This document shows, in pieces, positions 33,069 through 43,428 of a stretch of DNA of 64,000 nt. Numbering within the stretch: the first letter of the stretch is position 1; every line of letters starts with the position of its first letter. Below the pieces are notes generated by a model, which saw only the letters and a program-made list of their open reading frames with translations, was not told where the DNA came from and searched no databases. The stretch lies in the NCBI GenBank assembly GCA_951213105.1, contig OX578137.1, positions 61,392,736-61,456,735 on the forward strand. Reading direction: 5' to 3'. The position numbers and the translations under genes were made by a program. The DNA comes from Amaurobius ferox (lineage: Eukaryota > Arthropoda > Arachnida > Araneae > Amaurobiidae).

Positions 33069-33262
33069 GTCATCAAATTTCACATTTTAATTCACCTCAA
33101 AATAATAATTGCCCCGAACTGAGAATTGAGCCTTCCATTATGAAATATGATCCACTTCAACCATGTAAGATATTATCTCTTAAATTACCTCCTCCAAACA
33201 TCGTTGACGAGTACGGAAGACCATGGAATGTTGATACATTGTTTGGTTTTCAATTTTTTTAA
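33069..33262 (+). CDS. Possible terminal exon of an unknown gene
   Basis: After an acceptor-like TTTTTTAG (ending 33068) an open frame runs about 64 codons to a TAA at 33260-33262, overlapped by the polyadenylation signal AATAAA at 33262-33267. The predicted C-terminus contains NNCPELRIEPSIMKYDPLQP and ends VDEYGRPWNVDTLFGFQFF. It has normal amino-acid complexity, unlike the other frames here. The frame is open upstream to about 32990 but that part is low-complexity, so an exon start at 33069 is preferred. No family is recognised. It could also be a 3' fragment of a retrotransposon or a retrocopy. Confidence 0.35.
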
Positions 33263-33825
33263 ATAAAAGATATTATAATTTATTTTATTTCTTGCTTTAT
33301 TAATCATTATGATTGAAATTTATGAGATTAAAATCAGAAAACCCTAAAAGACTGTTTAGTTAGACAAATTGAAGCACATCCATTTGTCCCACCCTGAAGC
33401 CAGCTGATATTGACAAGGAAAATTTCATTGTAATAACAACACACGTAAGCAAAGAATGGATTATGAAGTGAAAATTGTTAATTTTAATGTTAATAACATT
33501 AAAAATAAAATTTGGAAAATATTTGTAAGCATATTACTCGGAAATATTAGTATTTTATCTCTACCGTACATCAGTTTTAACGTTTCCCCCTAGACTGTCC
33601 AATGAGGTCATTACGAAACTCTATGTCAATCCAGCCTGCAAGAGGTCAACTCCTAACTATTGTCTGAAAACATGCGAAATAATTAATTATATGTAATTGG
33701 AGAGAAGAATTACGTCATTTCCCGCACTGGGCAAGTTGGTCAAATTTGGGAATTGAATATCATGAAAGAGTGTAACTCATGATCAGAGTTACTGGTTTCA
33801 AATGAAGAAGAAAAAAAAAATAATG
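33263..33825. other. AT-rich stretch, no gene seen
   Basis: This would be 3' flank of the possible exon and the left flank of the Tc1 element. Nothing was recognised. Confidence 0.4.
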
Positions 33826-35030
33826 TACACCCAAGTACCAAAAGTCATGGGATACCTCTCTAATATCGTGTTGAGGTTCATTTAGATCGGCAAAGTGCTC
33901 AACTCAACGTGGCATGAGCTCAACTACTCGGCAGAAGTCTCCAGGAGAAATGTTCAGGTATGCTGTCTCGATAACAGCCCATAATAGCATAGTTGTGTTA
34001 GGTGCTGGAATTTGGACACGAATAGCTATTTCGATCATACCCCAGATATGCTCCAAGGGGTTTATGTCTGGTGATCTAGGTGACCAAATGATGTCCTGGA
34101 ATTGTCTAGAATGCTCATCAAGCCAATCACAACACAGAGCATTATCATCCTGAAACATCCTGTCGTTATTGGGGTACATGTAATCCATAAATGGTTGCAA
34201 ATGGTCACCAAGAAGCTGAGAATAATAATTCCATCTCAATGCCTGATTCAATTTGACCAGATAACCCAATCCATGCCAAGTAAACACTCCCCTCACCATT
34301 ATGGAACGACCACCAGCTTGCGCAGTTCCCTGTTGATAAGTTGGATCCATAGCCGCCTGGGGTTTGGATCATACTCGAATTCGACCATCAGCTCGTACCA
34401 ATTGAAAACGTAGCTCCTCGGACCACACTAACTTCTTCCAGTCATCTAGGGTCTATTGAATATGTTCTCAAGCCCAGGTGATGCGCTGTTGGCGAAGATG
34501 GGTTATGAGTAAAGGCACTCGAGTCGGTCTTCTGCTGTCATATCCCATCAACGCCAAATTTCACTACACAAACGTCACAGATACGCTTTTAGTGCGTCCC
34601 TCATTGCATATGGTAGTCAGTTGAGGCAATATCATTCGTCTGTTAGCACGAACGCTTCTGCTCATTTGTCGCTGATTTCGATCATTCAGCAGACGTCGCC
34701 ACTCACTGCACTGTCCCTTGTTGGAGGTAATGTTTTCCATGACGTACTCCTGATACACCCTTGATACTGTTGAGCGAGAAATCTTCAAAGTCTCGACAAC
34801 TTCCGAAATGCTCTGCCCCGTGAGTCGAGATCCAACTATCATTCCACGTTCAAACTTGGTTAATTCCCTTCGGGTAGTCATTATCTCACGTTATTTAACA
34901 TCTCACAAAGAGTGCAAGAGTCCAACTGATAACACTGACAATCATCTGACTCTTTATACCCTTTTAACACGATGGGAGCCACTTGCAAATTTTCATACTG
35001 CTATCCCATTAATTTTGGCACTTGAGTGTA
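33826..35030 (-). mobile_element. Tc1-like transposon, both ends present, inactive
   Basis: TA|CACCCAAGTACCAAAAGTC at 33826 and its inverted partner ending GGCACTTGAGTGTA at 35030 form imperfect inverted ends of about 28 bp, with TA target duplication. The 1.2 kb length fits the Tc1/mariner superfamily. A single degenerate transposase lies on the minus strand. Confidence 0.9.
33904..34881 (-). pseudogene. Tc1-like transposase, dead
   Basis: The N-terminus (MTTRRELTKFERGMIVGSRL) carries a helix-turn-helix at residues 25-46 (ISEVVETLKISRSTVSRVYQ). The open frame breaks near 34564, and the middle third holds several stop codons between about 34350 and 34490. The C-terminal part (from MDPTYQQGTAQAGG) has the FQDDNA aspartate and SPDINPLEHIWG. 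In the stretch between, the first catalytic aspartate of the WSDES motif reads WSEEL (glutamate codon at 34417-34419). The DNA between the second aspartate and the final glutamate is about four codons shorter than in typical Tc1 proteins. Both changes abolish or impair cut-and-paste activity. Family length is about 330-340 residues, so nearly the whole gene is present but decayed. Confidence 0.9.
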
Positions 35031-35039
35031 TATAGCGTT

Positions 35040-35820
35040 AGATAAAGGAAGGAACATCACGTCAGAAGATATGAACAGTTGTAGCTACTACTTTCCTCCG
35101 CACTAAGAGAAGAAAATTTGATAATTGAATGTCGCTAAAAAATAACAGAAGCGTAGCTTTACAATACTGTATATGTCTGCATAGAACTACGTTTGGACAT
35201 CCGGCTTGTGCATCGACATGATCTTCGTAAAAAATCTGGACGACTTGTCATATAGCCGTCCCATATTATTCTTTTGACATCATTGCCCTACGCTTTCTGT
35301 ATACCACCGAATCTACAGAGTGTCGTGATTTGTCACAAAATAAATAATGGTTGCAAATATAACCATGTTTCATTTTTTGCACCACCCAGACGTAGTTCTA
35401 GGTAAATATATGCAGCATAGCAAAGCTATGTCCCTGTTATCTTATTTTAGAGAAAAATTTCTTTAGCTATTCTCGGAGAGTGTCATTGAAGAGTTTCCGA
35501 AAAAAAGCCCATTTTTTAAAGCCCCTAACAATTCAACAATTACAAAATCAGTTTAGCGTTTTCAAGAAAATGTACCTGTTGCAGATAACGCGAGAAGAAA
35601 CATGACTTTTATTTTAACTCGGGATAACTTGTCTGAAATAGAAACTGTGTTGCTAAATCAGCTCAATGAATTCTACATCATCTTTATGGCATGATGACAC
35701 GGTACATAATATAATTTTAACATTTGATTTGCAAGACTTTTCGATGAACTTCTATTATACAGGTTCATATTTTGATATTTTATTCGCAAAAAAATATCGT
35801 GTTAAAAAGTAACACCTGCA
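35040..35820. other. AT-rich stretch, no gene seen
   Basis: ACATAGAACTACGTTTGGAC (about 35179) and its approximate inverse CCCAGACGTAGTTCTAGG (about 35386) may mark a small palindromic element of about 200 bp. Otherwise nothing. Confidence 0.35.
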
Positions 35821-35824
35821 GGTA

Positions 35825-36270
35825 TTAATTCAAAGAGATAAAACCCGTTGTTTACAAAACAAATACATTCCATCAGACAACGAAATGTGAAAAGCGTCAT
35901 ACTGAACTTCACAATATGCATAATTTCTCAGTAAAACTGACATGCAAATAAGCCACAACCCAAAATACTGAGGAAAAAAAAGATATCCCTAATCACCCGT
36001 TTAGGGGAAAAAGCTTTCTGTAATAATTGACGAAGAGATCGTTTAAAATCTAATTGCTGTGTTTAGTGGCTAATGCATTAATTATGTGAAAAAAAAATTG
36101 ATAGAAGTACTTAGATACGTAACGAACTTTATTCGACCGTTAGTAATTGGCATTGGGTAGCAGATTTTCCCTTTTATTCTGACTTTCAGATTAAGATGTA
36201 AAAGACAACGGAAAGTATTTTTCATCTTATATATTTTTCTGTATTCTTACAGTATGAGAATATATACTGT
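35825..36270 (+). repeat. Dispersed conserved block, copy 6
   Basis: Landmarks are TTTCTCAGTAAAACTGACAT, AAAAAGCTTTCTGTAATAAT, TTGCTGTGTTTAGTGGCTAA (36055-36074), GAACTTTATTCGACCGTTAG (36124-36143) and TTGGCATTGGG. The same order and spacing hold as in copies 3-5. Confidence 0.7.
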
Positions 36271-36418
36271 ATGCTTTAAATGCATTTTTATTAACAAAGC
36301 ATAAAAATAACATTTAATATTTTATGTTACTTTACATAATTCAGTTTTTATTCCCTACATGCCAACATAATACCAAACCATATAAATTCCAGTGTGAGTA
36401 ACAAAAATCTTCATAGGT

Positions 36419-36480
36419 CTGTGGGACTAGTTCCCCCCAGGTGGGGATCAATTCCCCTCCGGTGGGGACTAATCCTATGG
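36419..36480. repeat. Short GGTGGGGA...TCCCC tandem/inverted repeat
   Basis: GGGACTAGTTCCCC, GGGGATCAATTCCCC and GGGGACTAATCC follow each other about 25 bp apart. Each is a small palindrome. No open frame of note. Confidence 0.6.
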
Positions 36481-36954
36481 TCAGTGGGGTTAGTTTCTAA
36501 TATCCCTCCTCCATGGGAGAAATGCATGTTTTCTAAAATGCCTCAATTGCCCCCATATATCTATCTCTATCTCTACTTATAATAAAACAAATTATGTGTT
36601 TGACGGGGGACGCTTCCGGGGCGATTCACTCGGGAACGCTTCCGGGACAATCCACTCCTCAAACCCGGACGTGAATCTATGGGAGAATCAAAACAGAAAC
36701 GTTTTACATTTGCCGTCATCTATCGGCCGAAAATATAACTAAAGTTCTCGCAAGTTGAATCGATCAGAAACTGTCTCAATAATATTCTCAAAAAAGCTTC
36801 TTTTTGATTTGTGATGCTCTTTGAAGCAATTGAAGTAGATTTCATTTTTTTCTAAGTTCATCTTCGCAGATAATTACCCTACCAGAGTGGAGGGAGATTG
36901 TAAACAAACCCTGGGTGTGATTATTTTGCTGTGATTCATTCACCGTGTTAATTG

Positions 36955-37300
36955 GAGATTCTTTACAATAACGTTTTTTGATATTTTTATATATTAAGAA
37001 AAAGACAAACAGAATTGATTTAATAATAATGTTTATTTATTTTCGTATATTTAAATATAATTTATTTTAATTAAAAATAAAATACTCAATATATATATAT
37101 ACTCAAAACGATATGAGTTTAAGAAATGTTTGATTTTTTTTGCTGTTGGCAATTGGCAACTATAGTTTGTATTTTCGTTTTTAAACAGTTTTTTTATTAT
37201 TTTTTCGGTAACGTTTCCTTAATAGTAACGATTCTTTACAGTAACGTTTTTTGATATTCTTATAAAGATAAAGGCAAACAGAATCGATTTAATTACGTTG
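36955..37300 (+). repeat. Direct duplication of ~70 bp
   Basis: TTCTTTACAATAACGTTTTT...GACAAACAGAATTGATT (about 36960-37022) is repeated at about 37231-37292 (TTCTTTACAGTAACGTTTTT...GGCAAACAGAATCGATT). Between the copies is AT-rich sequence without other signals. Confidence 0.65.
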
Positions 37301-38280
37301 CGTGTTCACAAGTTGAAAGTAAGGGTAATCTTCACATCTTAGCTCAAAATGGTAGAACAGCTAAAATTTTGTATCCAGAAGCTCTTCAATATTAATATTA
37401 ATAACGGGGTATTAAATGATAACATAAATGATACTTAACATAAATGATTTTTAGCATAATTTATTTGAAATTTTGCAGAAGTTATTCTTCTCTTACTATA
37501 CATACATTTTTTACATGCTTTCCAACTTTAATTTAGCCATTTCCACAAATATTATGCCGAAAAGATCCATATTATTCTTGATATAGTTTATAAATTTTGG
37601 CTGCCAAGAACTATGTAATTTTTTGGGAAAAAATCAGCTGAATGAGGAAATATGCCTATAGCGGAACCCACCTCATTTAGCGGTGTGTATCAAAAGCGGT
37701 TACGCATCCATGTACTTACTCTACCTCAAAAAAGGTGGATGTGGAAATGAGTACAAAGTAGTAGCATTTTCTTTATTTTTACACTTCAAAACATGTGATC
37801 ACAATTACAAGATTTAAACACATGATATAAATATTTAATTGCATTTTTCTTTTTCATATTTTATTTCTTGCTCAATTATGTTCTTATGTTCATCAAATAT
37901 TTTTGATGTTTTTTTTAATTTGACTGCACCCATATCGCCTAATTACATCGACCAACCATCGTCTGGTACAGCTATCAATTCTCACCCTAACAGCCACCTG
38001 GTTGAGCTACAGGGCCCAACCACTTCCATTATCATGCTGAGAGACAGCTTTTAAACGAACAGCATCCCATTAGGTACCCAGGTCCCGCCCACAACTTTGA
38101 TAAAAAATCGATATCTGCACATTTTCTGATAGCTGTATCAGACGAAGGCTGGTCGCCATAGGCGGCTAGTTTAGGAAATATTTTTTGACCTTTCAGCAAG
38201 ATTTTTTTTGACTCTTGTAAATTTAAACTCCTTGCAATACATACAACAGATTAAAGTTTTCCGTGATTTTCGATGAAAAC
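37300..38280. other. AT-rich stretch, no gene seen
   Basis: A 71-codon plus frame at 37839-38054 has no recognised motif. Around 38000-38160 the DNA is less AT-rich but no domain or splice context is convincing. Confidence 0.4.
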
Positions 38281-38284
38281 TCAC

Positions 38285-38600
38285 TAGTAATGTATAGTGT
38301 AATGTACAACATACATAGTGTAATGTATAGTGTAAGTAATATAATGTGTTTTGAAAACACTACAAAAAGCATTGGAACTACAAAATATAATGTATTTTAG
38401 AAAAGGGTAAAGATTCGAGGAGGAGGGACATCTGTAAGCACAAATCATATGTTTTTGAAGTGACCTCGGTGTGTGTGTGTATGTGTGTGTGAGTTTGTAC
38501 GTAAAAGATGATTGAAAAAAATAATTCGATAGTTATAGCTAATGAAAAAAACGTTCTGTATGAGGATCATTATAATGTATAATAAAATCTAGTTCACGTG
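38285..38600 (-). mobile_element. Helentron-like repeat fragment
   Basis: TAATGTATAGTGTAATGTAC repeats, then TTTTTGAAGTGACCTCGGTG and GTGTGTGTGTATGTGTGTGT. These follow the order of the reverse-oriented family 3' end. Both borders are blurred. Confidence 0.45.
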
Positions 38601-39129
38601 TGTCAACATACTTCGCCCACCCCACCCCCCTTCCAAGGGGCTTAAGTGGCGCGAATTTCGGTATTTTCTTATTTATTTAAAACATGCAAGCTACAGGATA
38701 AAGTCCCAGTAACAGCTAGCAAAATAGAATCCAATAGCAAAATTTTCATATAAAATGTTGTAAGATAAAATGAAATACAAAATATTTACAACAAATTATT
38801 TTTAAAAGCGCTAGCAGGTGAATAAAGAAATATCAAGATTATTAGAAAAGCTGTTTTAAAACTTATAAAAGTTATTAATGGCATAAGAACCACAAATATT
38901 AGTACAAAAATTTATTTCAGTAAATAAACTCATAGTCCCAATTTCCACTGTTTTGCTTAGAAACCATTTAGCTAACCTAAATTTGCACTTCCTAAAACTC
39001 TCAACTTATTTCAGCCATTTTTTTAACCAAAACAATTACCAAAACCTGGCACGAGGAGGTTGATGCCTGTATTCCTAGCCCCACCCTTACCCAACACAAC
39101 AACCCTACAATGCCTCTGAACTAATTTCG

Positions 39130-39480
39130 TCGTTGATGAACTAAACCACCAACGTAAAATGTAACACAAATGAAGTTAAGTAAGCAGACATACATTTCGC
39201 AAATCTTTCGATTTCCTTCTTCAGAGGGAACAACGATGGACCTGAACGGCCAAATAAGCGCTGCACTATGTCGGTCAAAAATGCCTACGGGTAAGCAATA
39301 GAACCTAATACCACCTAGTGTTGTTGTTGTTGAGACCAAGACCGTCCGACCTACCACAAAGGTGTAAGGTAACTGTTTGGACGGCCGGGAAGAATACCAC
39401 CTAGTGTGACGAAATGGGAAGTAAAAGGGAAAAAATAAAGGAAATATAAACATGACAAACAAAAAAGAAAAAATACATAA
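39130..39480. mobile_element. Foldback-family half element (CACCTAGTG family)
   Basis: AAGTAAGCAGACATACATTT, CCTTCTTCAGAGGGAACAAC and ACCACCTAGTGTGACGAAAT line up with the left arm of the element at 25731-26255. The 127-codon minus frame at 39121-39504 spans this repeat and the SINE fragment inside it, and is not considered a gene. Confidence 0.5.
39307..39407 (-). mobile_element. 5'-truncated SINE (71 bp) with 15-bp target duplication
   Basis: AATACCACCTAGTGT is present at 39307-39321 and 39393-39407. The 71 bases between are (GTT)n, then GAGACCAAGACCGTCCGACC through AACTGTTTGGACGGCCGGGAAG, i.e. the last ~70 bp of the SINE in reverse complement. Confidence 0.9.
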
Positions 39481-39495
39481 AATACAGATTACATG

Positions 39496-40459
39496 TGTTA
39501 CCACTAAAGCTCGAGAGCCATTAATGTGCCCATTACCTAGCTAATCTGCAGATTAACTGATTTGCTCCGTTAATGTGCGGAATCAAGATTTTTCTCGTTT
39601 TACCTAGGTAATGTGCACATTAACGGTTTCCGTATCGTTAAAGTCCAAAAGTTTGTTTCTCTCATTTCCTTTCCCTACTCCTTCCCCCTCTCCCTCCACT
39701 TTTAGTTTGGTTTTGCCAACGTCTTGTCGTCGGCGGTTGTTTTTATTTCTCTTAATTTGCCCGCAAAAACTGATGCCCGCTCGATTTTAGATGTGGTTCT
39801 TAGTGAAATAGGGGATGGCTTTTATAAACTTGGTACTAAAACGGGTATTTTAAAACAATTGTATGCAAAATCTGAATTCAGTGTTTGCAAAGAGAGATAT
39901 TTAACGAAAGAAGATGTCCCTGCTGTAGAAATATCTTTACGTCAAACAGCAATAAAACAGTCCCTTGATACTGGGCAGGGTTTCAGAAAATGTGACTGCA
40001 AATCTAAATGTACCACAAATAGGTATGCTTGTCGCAAAAACGAATTGCTATGTAATTCAAAGTGTCACCAATCTTTAGATTGCACTAATAAGTAAGCATA
40101 ATTTTATCATATGTTTTGCAAAATTCATTTCCTTAATTGTAATAATATTTTAAACCGTTTGATTCTTTGCATTATAGATTTTTAATTGATTGATGATTGA
40201 TTCTATCAAATAATTTATTGATTGTTTGATTGTATTAACTTGATTCTTTAGAAACGTTACTGTTGTTCCAGCAAATATCTTATTTTCACTTTAACGAGTA
40301 CCTAGTAGGTAATGTGCAGATTGTCTAGGTAATTTACAGATTATCTAGGTAATTTGAGAAATGAAACAATTTTCAGCACTTCAACGGATCACCCTAGTTA
40401 ATCTGCACATTACCTAGATAATCTGTAGAATAACTGATTTCTGCACTTTAGCGGTAACA
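39496..40459 (+). mobile_element. Ginger/KRBA2-like DNA transposon, internally deleted
   Basis: The ends TGTTACCACTAAAG (39496) and CTTTAGCGGTAACA (ending 40459) are inverted repeats. Subterminal copies of TTACCTAGNTAATCTGCAGA-like motifs occur in both arms (39530-39625 and 40310-40440). Flanking CATG/TATG may be a 4-bp target duplication with one change. The interior keeps only the end of a transposase gene, so the element could move only with help from a full-length relative. Confidence 0.65.
39724..40095 (+). pseudogene. C-terminal fragment of a KRBA2/Ginger-like integrase-type transposase
   Basis: The frame runs from about 39724 to a TAA at 40093-40095, up to 123 codons. Residues from about 25 onward read VLSEIGDGFYKLGTKTGILK, then YLTKEDVPAVEISLRQTA. 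The end is a cysteine-rich tail with CDCKSKCTTNRYACRKNELL and CNSKCHQSLDC. This ordering matches the C-terminus of integrase-like transposases annotated in arthropods as KRAB-A domain-containing protein 2-like or SCAN domain-containing protein 3-like, related to Ginger elements. The zinc-ribbon/integrase core (DDE) is absent, removed by the internal deletion. No ATG starts the frame convincingly. The preserved cysteines and stop suggest a fairly recent deletion product. Confidence 0.6.
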
Positions 40460-41282
40460 TATGCACGCAACGAGAAGAGTAGATAGAGAACGAAATGAAA
40501 ATTAAACATGGTCATGTTAACCTCGGAAAAATAAGTCGTCATTAACAAAGTACTAAACAGATTACTGAAATGTTCCTTGATGTAAAAACTTTTGGATTTG
40601 AATTACTTTTTGAATCAGGTACTGAAATCATCCCTACCATGTGTATGTATGGCCAGAGTAGTGCTGAATACATTTAAAGCTGTAACTCCCCATCAAAATT
40701 GCTCTCGTATGCATAAAAAGAACAGTAGAATGTCAAAACAATTCAATACAATACTGTTGCAACGTATTATCTGGGATCCTGAGTGTACTCTCAGGATACA
40801 AAAATGAGTCCAAATTTCTAGATAACTAACACTAAAAGACACTAATAAGCATAAACAGGAACAGTGGATAACTATCATCACTAGAGAACTTTCAGATGCA
40901 GTACAACAGCATTTAAATGCTCAGCTAATTCACAGAATAACCGATACTATTCTCAAAACACTAACATATCCCATAATTCAATTTAGTTCGTATGACGTCA
41001 ACTACTCCCCAACTGAGCGATTACTCCTTTTATGAACTCTCCGTAAAAATTTCTTGAAACGTCTCGTATCTCCAAGAATATTCAATATCTCGAGAAAGCT
41101 CTAGTGCAATTTAAAATCTCGCCAAGTTGGCGATACCGTTGACCCGACAGTCAAAATATGCAATCCTACTTTCAGGTAATAGGAATAGCTGCCTGTAAAG
41201 GTTGCTTTACAATGTAGACAGGCCAAGCACAGTGCTATATGTTCGTCGATATGGACGACGTTTTCAACCAAGCGATAAGTCA
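40460..41282. other. AT-rich stretch, no gene seen
   Basis: Small frames at 40592-40881 on both strands overlap each other and have no motif. Nothing else was recognised. Confidence 0.4.
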
Positions 41283-41286
41283 TTAA

Positions 41287-41668
41287 TGTTGTTGAAACCT
41301 AGACCGTCCGACCTACCCGAAAGGTGTAAGGTAACTGTTTGGACGGCCGGGAAATGCCACCCAATTTAGACCGGAACCCAGTGGGGGAGGCATCCGCAGG
41401 GACCGTACCCTCATTCCCCTACCACCAACCTCTCGGAAGGACTTACGGACCCACATGTTTAACGTGATCGTACTCCGCATGAACACGGCGGCAGTTGTGG
41501 CAGCGTGCAAATCCAGCGCGCAAACCACCGGGCTACTGCGCCTGAAAGGTGCCAACAGCACGCGGTGTTTCCAGGTGGTCACCCATCCAAGTACTAACCG
41601 CCTCCGATGCTGCTTAACTTCGGTAATCTAACGAGAACCGGTGTTATCAGCACGGTAGGGCCGTTGGC
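41287..41668 (-). mobile_element. 5S rRNA-headed SINE, second copy
   Basis: On the minus strand a 5S-like head (41551-41668) is followed by the A-box half of a tRNA head (GCGCAGTAGCCCGGTGGTTT). Then comes the same B-box-spanning deletion as the 28.8 kb copy, the shared SINE body and the GGTCTAGGTTTCAACAACA tail. GATAAGTCATTAATGT and GATCAATCATTGTG may be a decayed target duplication. It lies in a Gypsy integrase relic. Confidence 0.88.
41551..41668 (-). ncRNA. 5S rRNA-derived SINE head (not a host rRNA gene)
   Basis: It is about 118 bases with the 5S signature (TCTCGTTAGATTACCGAAGT, GCCAACGGCCCTACCGTGCT start). As in the other copy it is joined to SINE sequence. Confidence 0.8.
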
Positions 41669-41674
41669 CGCGAT

Positions 41675-42470
41675 CAATCATTGTGAACGACTTTTTGCTT
41701 TGTTAAAGGCGACTTCTGAATTCGATAAATGACGGTGTTTATTTTCTTCACTATGGCATAGGGTTCTGCCCCCTCCTTAAGACTGCATATCTTAGAGAAT
41801 ATCATCCTGCTGTGGTCCACAATATGGGGGTAATCTGCCGATATGGAGACTTTGGGCATGGTTGAAGGTGATTTCCAAATTCGTGAAATAATGCTATTTA
41901 TTCTCTTTATTATGACTTAGAGGCCTTCCCAGTTGTGCTGTAGTTTAGGAAAAAATCCTTGTCTTCGCCGAGGGTTGTACAACTACACATTGTTACCTTC
42001 CTAGAATCGTTCTTTATTAGCTTTCACATCGTACCGGGCCTTCATTCTATCTACAGCAGTGTTGATCTTTTTACGAGCGAACCGATGAACCTCCTTCAAT
42101 CGTGCCTGCAAATCGTAGACATATACATCAGGCGATGAAAGTGCGTCGCTTGGTCGTTCAAATATCAGATCAGATGATAATCGTAGATCCCATCCAAACA
42201 TCATATTTGATAAAGAGTGTCCGGTCTATTCTTGGACAGCACGTCTGTGAATCAGTCGGAACAAGGATAGGTGACGGTCCTAATCTTGCTGTTTTCTTGA
42301 CACGAATATAGAATTACGTATCGTTCTGTTGAGCCTCTATAATGCCGTCCGACTGAGGATAAAGAGGAATATTTCGAGTTTTGTTCATTCCGGTGTAGTT
42401 TACACAGTCCCATGAAAATGACAGAGTTAAAGTTCGTTCTCTAATCAGAATGGATGAGTGAAGGAATCCA
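41675..42470 (-). pseudogene. Ty3/Gypsy retrotransposon integrase relic
   Basis: Minus-strand pieces in several frames follow the order of a Gypsy-type integrase C-terminal half. First is NIPLYPQSDGIIE (the PQSDG motif) near 42330-42370. Next is MFGWDLRLSSDLIFERPSDA at about 42145-42204, and then VHRFARKKINTAVDRMKARY. Last is VYRIQKSPLTKQKVVHND at 41674-41730. Stops and frameshifts separate them, and the catalytic core upstream is not recognisable. No LTR is seen beside it. The 5S-SINE at 41287-41668 lies at its 3' end. Confidence 0.8.
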
Positions 42471-42806
42471 GTAATGACATATTCAGTTAAGGGTTAAAAC
42501 TTCACTGATGGTTACAGACTCTTGGTAAGTGAGAACGTAAGCTTCTGGCCACTTTTTGCAGTAGTCCATACTACAGGGTAGTATTTCTACTATAATTTCG
42601 CTACATACTACAGGTTAGCTGAATTTTTTCATCCTACAGAATAGCTGGCAGAAAATTACATAAAACTGCTTAATAGAACAAATTTAGCTAATTCTTATGA
42701 GCATAAATAAAAAATTTGATATGGACATGGCTTTCCCTATATAATGATATGACACTAAAATTATGGCAGCACGTCTGAAACATCAAATTTTAAAGTATAC
42801 CACTTC

Positions 42807-43428
42807 GTAATGAAAGTATTTATTTGATCGCATTAATAAGACGCTAAAATTACTTTAAAACCAAAGCTCTATCGACGTCAAACGTCCGTCATAAGAGACA
42901 ATTGCGGAAAAAAAGAGAGAAGGATACATGGGCTCTCGTCAAAAACCGCGAACAAAATTTGCAGATGAATGGTCATATTACAAAAGGAAAAAAATTTGAA
43001 TGAAAAGCATCTAATTATAAAATTCACTCAGTAGAAGTAAAATATATATAATAGCTTTGGAAGTCAAAAAACAGTATTAGATGTTAATTGGATTATATAT
43101 CAGAATTTGATGTACATCTAGAATTCTCTTATTGAGATTTCCAAAGCTGTTATTTGTATTTTACTTCTACTGTGTGAATTTTATAATTAAATATGTTTAA
43201 AATTAAATGTTTTTGTAATTAAATGTTTCTTATTCAAAAATTTCTCTTGTGTAATCTGATCATTCGTATGCAAAATTTGTTCATGGTTTTCAACTAAGAT
43301 CCCATATGTTCCCACCTCCTCTTTTTATTTGCAATTGCCACTTTGTTGCTGTAAGTGCTTAGACTTTTTATGTGATTTTACGTCTTCTTAATGTGATCAA
43401 ATAAAGATTCTTTATTATAGAGTGCTAT
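42807..43428. mobile_element. Foldback element, ~620 bp, near-palindromic
   Basis: TTTATTTGATCGCATTAATA on the left pairs with TTAATGTGATCAAATAAAG on the right. Matching continues inward to TAAAATTCACTCAGTAGAAG / CTTCTACTGTGTGAATTTTA at 43017-43170. The two arms are about 250-300 bp each. No coding potential. Confidence 0.7.

Noticed and set aside
39121..39504. 127-codon minus-strand frame with hydrophobic start, resembling a membrane protein
   Set aside because: It runs through a foldback arm and a SINE fragment with a clear target duplication; the hydrophobicity comes from T-rich DNA.
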